A DNA stretch of 41,845 nucleotides from DATLXH01 sp035576005 (GTDB lineage Bacteria > Acidobacteriota > Thermoanaerobaculia > Gp7-AA8). The translations under genes were made by a program, and so were the position numbers. Numbering within the stretch: the stretch's first letter is position 1; every line of letters begins with the position of its first letter. This document shows, one piece after another, positions 40,513 through 41,845 of the stretch. The stretch lies in NCBI GenBank assembly GCA_035576005.1, contig DATLXH010000162.1, positions 1-41,845 on the forward strand. The letters are read 5' to 3'. The notes below the pieces were generated by a model. The model did no database searches and had not been told where the DNA came from. It saw nothing but the letters and a program-made list of their open reading frames with translations.

Positions 40513-41640
40513 ATGGGTCTGACCGGCAACCTCAAAACTATGACGCCTGGAGATCTTCTCCAGTGGCTGAGCCTGAGTCAGAAGACCGGGACTCTCGTCG
40601 TCAATTCCGACAGCGTCATGAAGAAGATTTTCTTCAGAGGCGGTCGAATCATCTCATCGGCGTCCAACGATCCGCGCGAGTACCTGGGCCAGTTCCTCAT
40701 GAGCCACGGCTTTATCTCCGAGGATGAGTTGAAAAAAGCCATGGAGGTGCAGGCGCAGTCGCGGATCCTGCTTGGAAAGATTCTCGTCACCATCGGTGTG
40801 ATCACGGAGCCTGACCTTCTGCGGCTGATGCGGCTCAAGGCCGAAGAGGAAATCTACGACGTCTTCATGTGGCCAGAGGGCGATTTCCGCTTTATCGACG
40901 ACGAGCTTCCCAATATGGAGATGGTGCCGTTGCAGGTAGAGGTGACGGGCATCCTCATGGAGGGGACCCGAAGGATCGATGAGTGGAAGCGGATCGGTGA
41001 GGTTGTTTCGAGTCAGGCGATGATTCCGATCATCGAAAAGCCTCTCGATCTCCCGGCGCTGACCGAAGTGCAGAAGACCATTGTTCTTGCAATTGACGGC
41101 AAGAGGCCGATCGGGCAGATTATTCTGGAGAGCCGCTCGTCTTACTTCAATGTAGCCGACACGCTCTACCGGCTGGTTAAGGCGGGGAATGTTCAGTTGC
41201 TCGAGCCGCCAGAGCCTGAGACCCCTCTCATTGAGCCGTTCGAAGAGGACTCCGAGGAAGATGAGATTAATCTCCTCCTCGCTCGCGCTCAGACATTGAT
41301 GAAGGGGGGTGACTACGAGAAGGCCCTCCGCATCTTGAAGGCTGCGCAGAATCTCGATCCGCAGCACACGAAGGTTAAAAGTGCAATCAAGGGTGCTGAG
41401 ACCGTAATTGTTGCGGATCTGCGACGTCAGGGGATGAGTGACTCGAAGATTCCGGAGCTCAAGAAAACGCTCGAGGAGATCAGCTCACTCAACTTCACTC
41501 CTAACGAAGGATTTGTCATCTCGCGGATCAACGGGACCTGGGACATCGGGTCGATCCTCAAGATCAGCCCCATGCGCGAAACCGACGCGATGCTGATCTT
41601 CCACAGGCTGGTCAAGGACGGGATCGTGGAACTGAAGTAG
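40513..41640 (+). CDS. PATAN/DUF4388 domain protein
   Basis: A 375-residue cytoplasmic protein from ATG 40513. Residues 1-105 are a PATAN (DUF4388) domain: MGLTGNLKTMTPGDLLQWLS, then GTLVVNSDSVMKKIFFRGGR, a helix-sheet module common in two-component and adhesion-control proteins. Residues about 110-245 are a mixed region, then an acidic linker (EPFEEDSEEDE) and a TPR-like helix pair (LLLARAQTLMKGGDYEKALR, 267-310). The C-terminus (NEGFVISRINGTWDIGSILK) is a second winged-helix-like segment. The start is chosen because the domain begins here and a promoter lies right before it; ATG 40372 would add 47 residues overlapping the tRNA flank. Role not known; a signalling or scaffold protein is likely. 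Confidence 0.78.
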   Translation: MGLTGNLKTMTPGDLLQWLSLSQKTGTLVVNSDSVMKKIFFRGGRIISSASNDPREYLGQFLMSHGFISEDELKKAMEVQAQSRILLGKILVTIGVITEPDLLRLMRLKAEEEIYDVFMWPEGDFRFIDDELPNMEMVPLQVEVTGILMEGTRRIDEWKRIGEVVSSQAMIPIIEKPLDLPALTEVQKTIVLAIDGKRPIGQIILESRSSYFNVADTLYRLVKAGNVQLLEPPEPETPLIEPFEEDSEEDEINLLLARAQTLMKGGDYEKALRILKAAQNLDPQHTKVKSAIKGAETVIVADLRRQGMSDSKIPELKKTLEEISSLNFTPNEGFVISRINGTWDIGSILKISPMRETDAMLIFHRLVKDGIVELK

Positions 41641-41666
41641 CGCGGGTCACACCGCTGCACCTCACT

Positions 41667-41845
41667 AGCCCGCATTTCTCACAGACCTTTGCCGTGAGAC
41701 GGCGGAGAGTGGCTTGGCTGCGAGGCGTACGGCGATTTTGCGACGAAGGCATAGTCGACACTATGTAAAGGAGCGAAATTGCCGTGCAACGAAGCAGACA
41801 GGCCGCTATCCGTCGTCTCGCGGCGAAGGTCTGTGAGAAATGCGG
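41667..41845. mobile_element. family A MITE-like element (type copy, cut by the window edge)
   Basis: The left end GCCCGCATTTCTCACAGACC (41668-41687) and right end GGTCTGTGAGAAATGCGG (41828-41845) are perfect complements over all 18 bases visible at the right. The 140 bases between lack an ORF and contain GACGGCGGAGAGTGGCTTGG and CGACGAAGGCATAGTCGACA, shared with 10118-10180. The 26 bases from the PATAN stop to the element show nothing. The compact size, clean inverted ends and lack of coding sequence fit a miniature inverted-repeat transposable element. Confidence 0.75.

Overview
The window is a high-GC (about 60%) chromosomal stretch of a Gram-negative, probably free-living heterotrophic bacterium. 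The Gram-negative call rests on a TonB-family transducer, a LolC/E-type lipoprotein exporter and several predicted lipoproteins. A PATAN/DUF4388 protein, a PilZ protein with a receiver-like domain, many dispersed palindromic repeats and the general look of the housekeeping proteins fit Acidobacteriota or a neighbouring phylum. That placement is an inference; no rRNA or other decisive marker is present.

Layout. 1-474: repeat-rich leader. 475-6540: two large polytopic GT-C/YfhO-like membrane proteins flanking a UDP-galactopyranose-mutase-like flavoprotein, probably envelope glycan work. 6667-8411: lipoprotein with a degenerate retropepsin fold, coupled to an isoaspartyl peptidase. 8465-10045: P5C dehydrogenase. 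10502-11605: TonB-family protein with Gly and Pro repeats. 11731-17644: a tightly packed plus-strand run (secreted propeller protein, lepB, pcnB, cysteine desulfurase, pseudo-receiver/PilZ protein, small TPR-like protein). 17906-19806: family 2 glycosyltransferase, then mobA-moaC. 19908-24854: lipoprotein, pepA, NtrC-type regulator, murI. 25175-30212: lolC/E, a Rieske-like protein, carA and a methylmalonyl-CoA mutase catalytic subunit.

30647-40350 is the accessory region. Three small unknown minus-strand genes are followed by a plus-strand operon of an MmeI-like adenine methyltransferase, a superfamily 2 helicase and a GIY-YIG nuclease. Its methyltransferase is broken by one in-frame TGA where an Arg codon (CGA) is expected. 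Next come a HigB-HigA toxin-antitoxin pair whose antitoxin carries an ImmA/IrrE metalloprotease domain, and a small SANT/HTH-like protein with a perfect Shine-Dalgarno. The region is closed by the 3' half of a tRNA-Glu gene. It reads as a defence island beside a tRNA. No integrase is present, so mobility is only inferred. The window ends with the PATAN protein and a repeat.

Three dispersed repeat families lie between genes. Family A is a MITE-like element of about 180-290 bp with inverted termini GCCCGCATTTCTCACAGACC; full or partial copies lie at 2698, 10092, 11690, 17648, 18600 and 41667, and they supply start and stop codons to neighbouring genes. Family B has TGTCRTCCCGAGC termini and copies at 175, 27285 and 30293. 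Family C is a CTCTCCCC-type palindrome at 24959-25170. The defence operon with its split methyltransferase and the self-contained family A elements are the parts most worth a second look.
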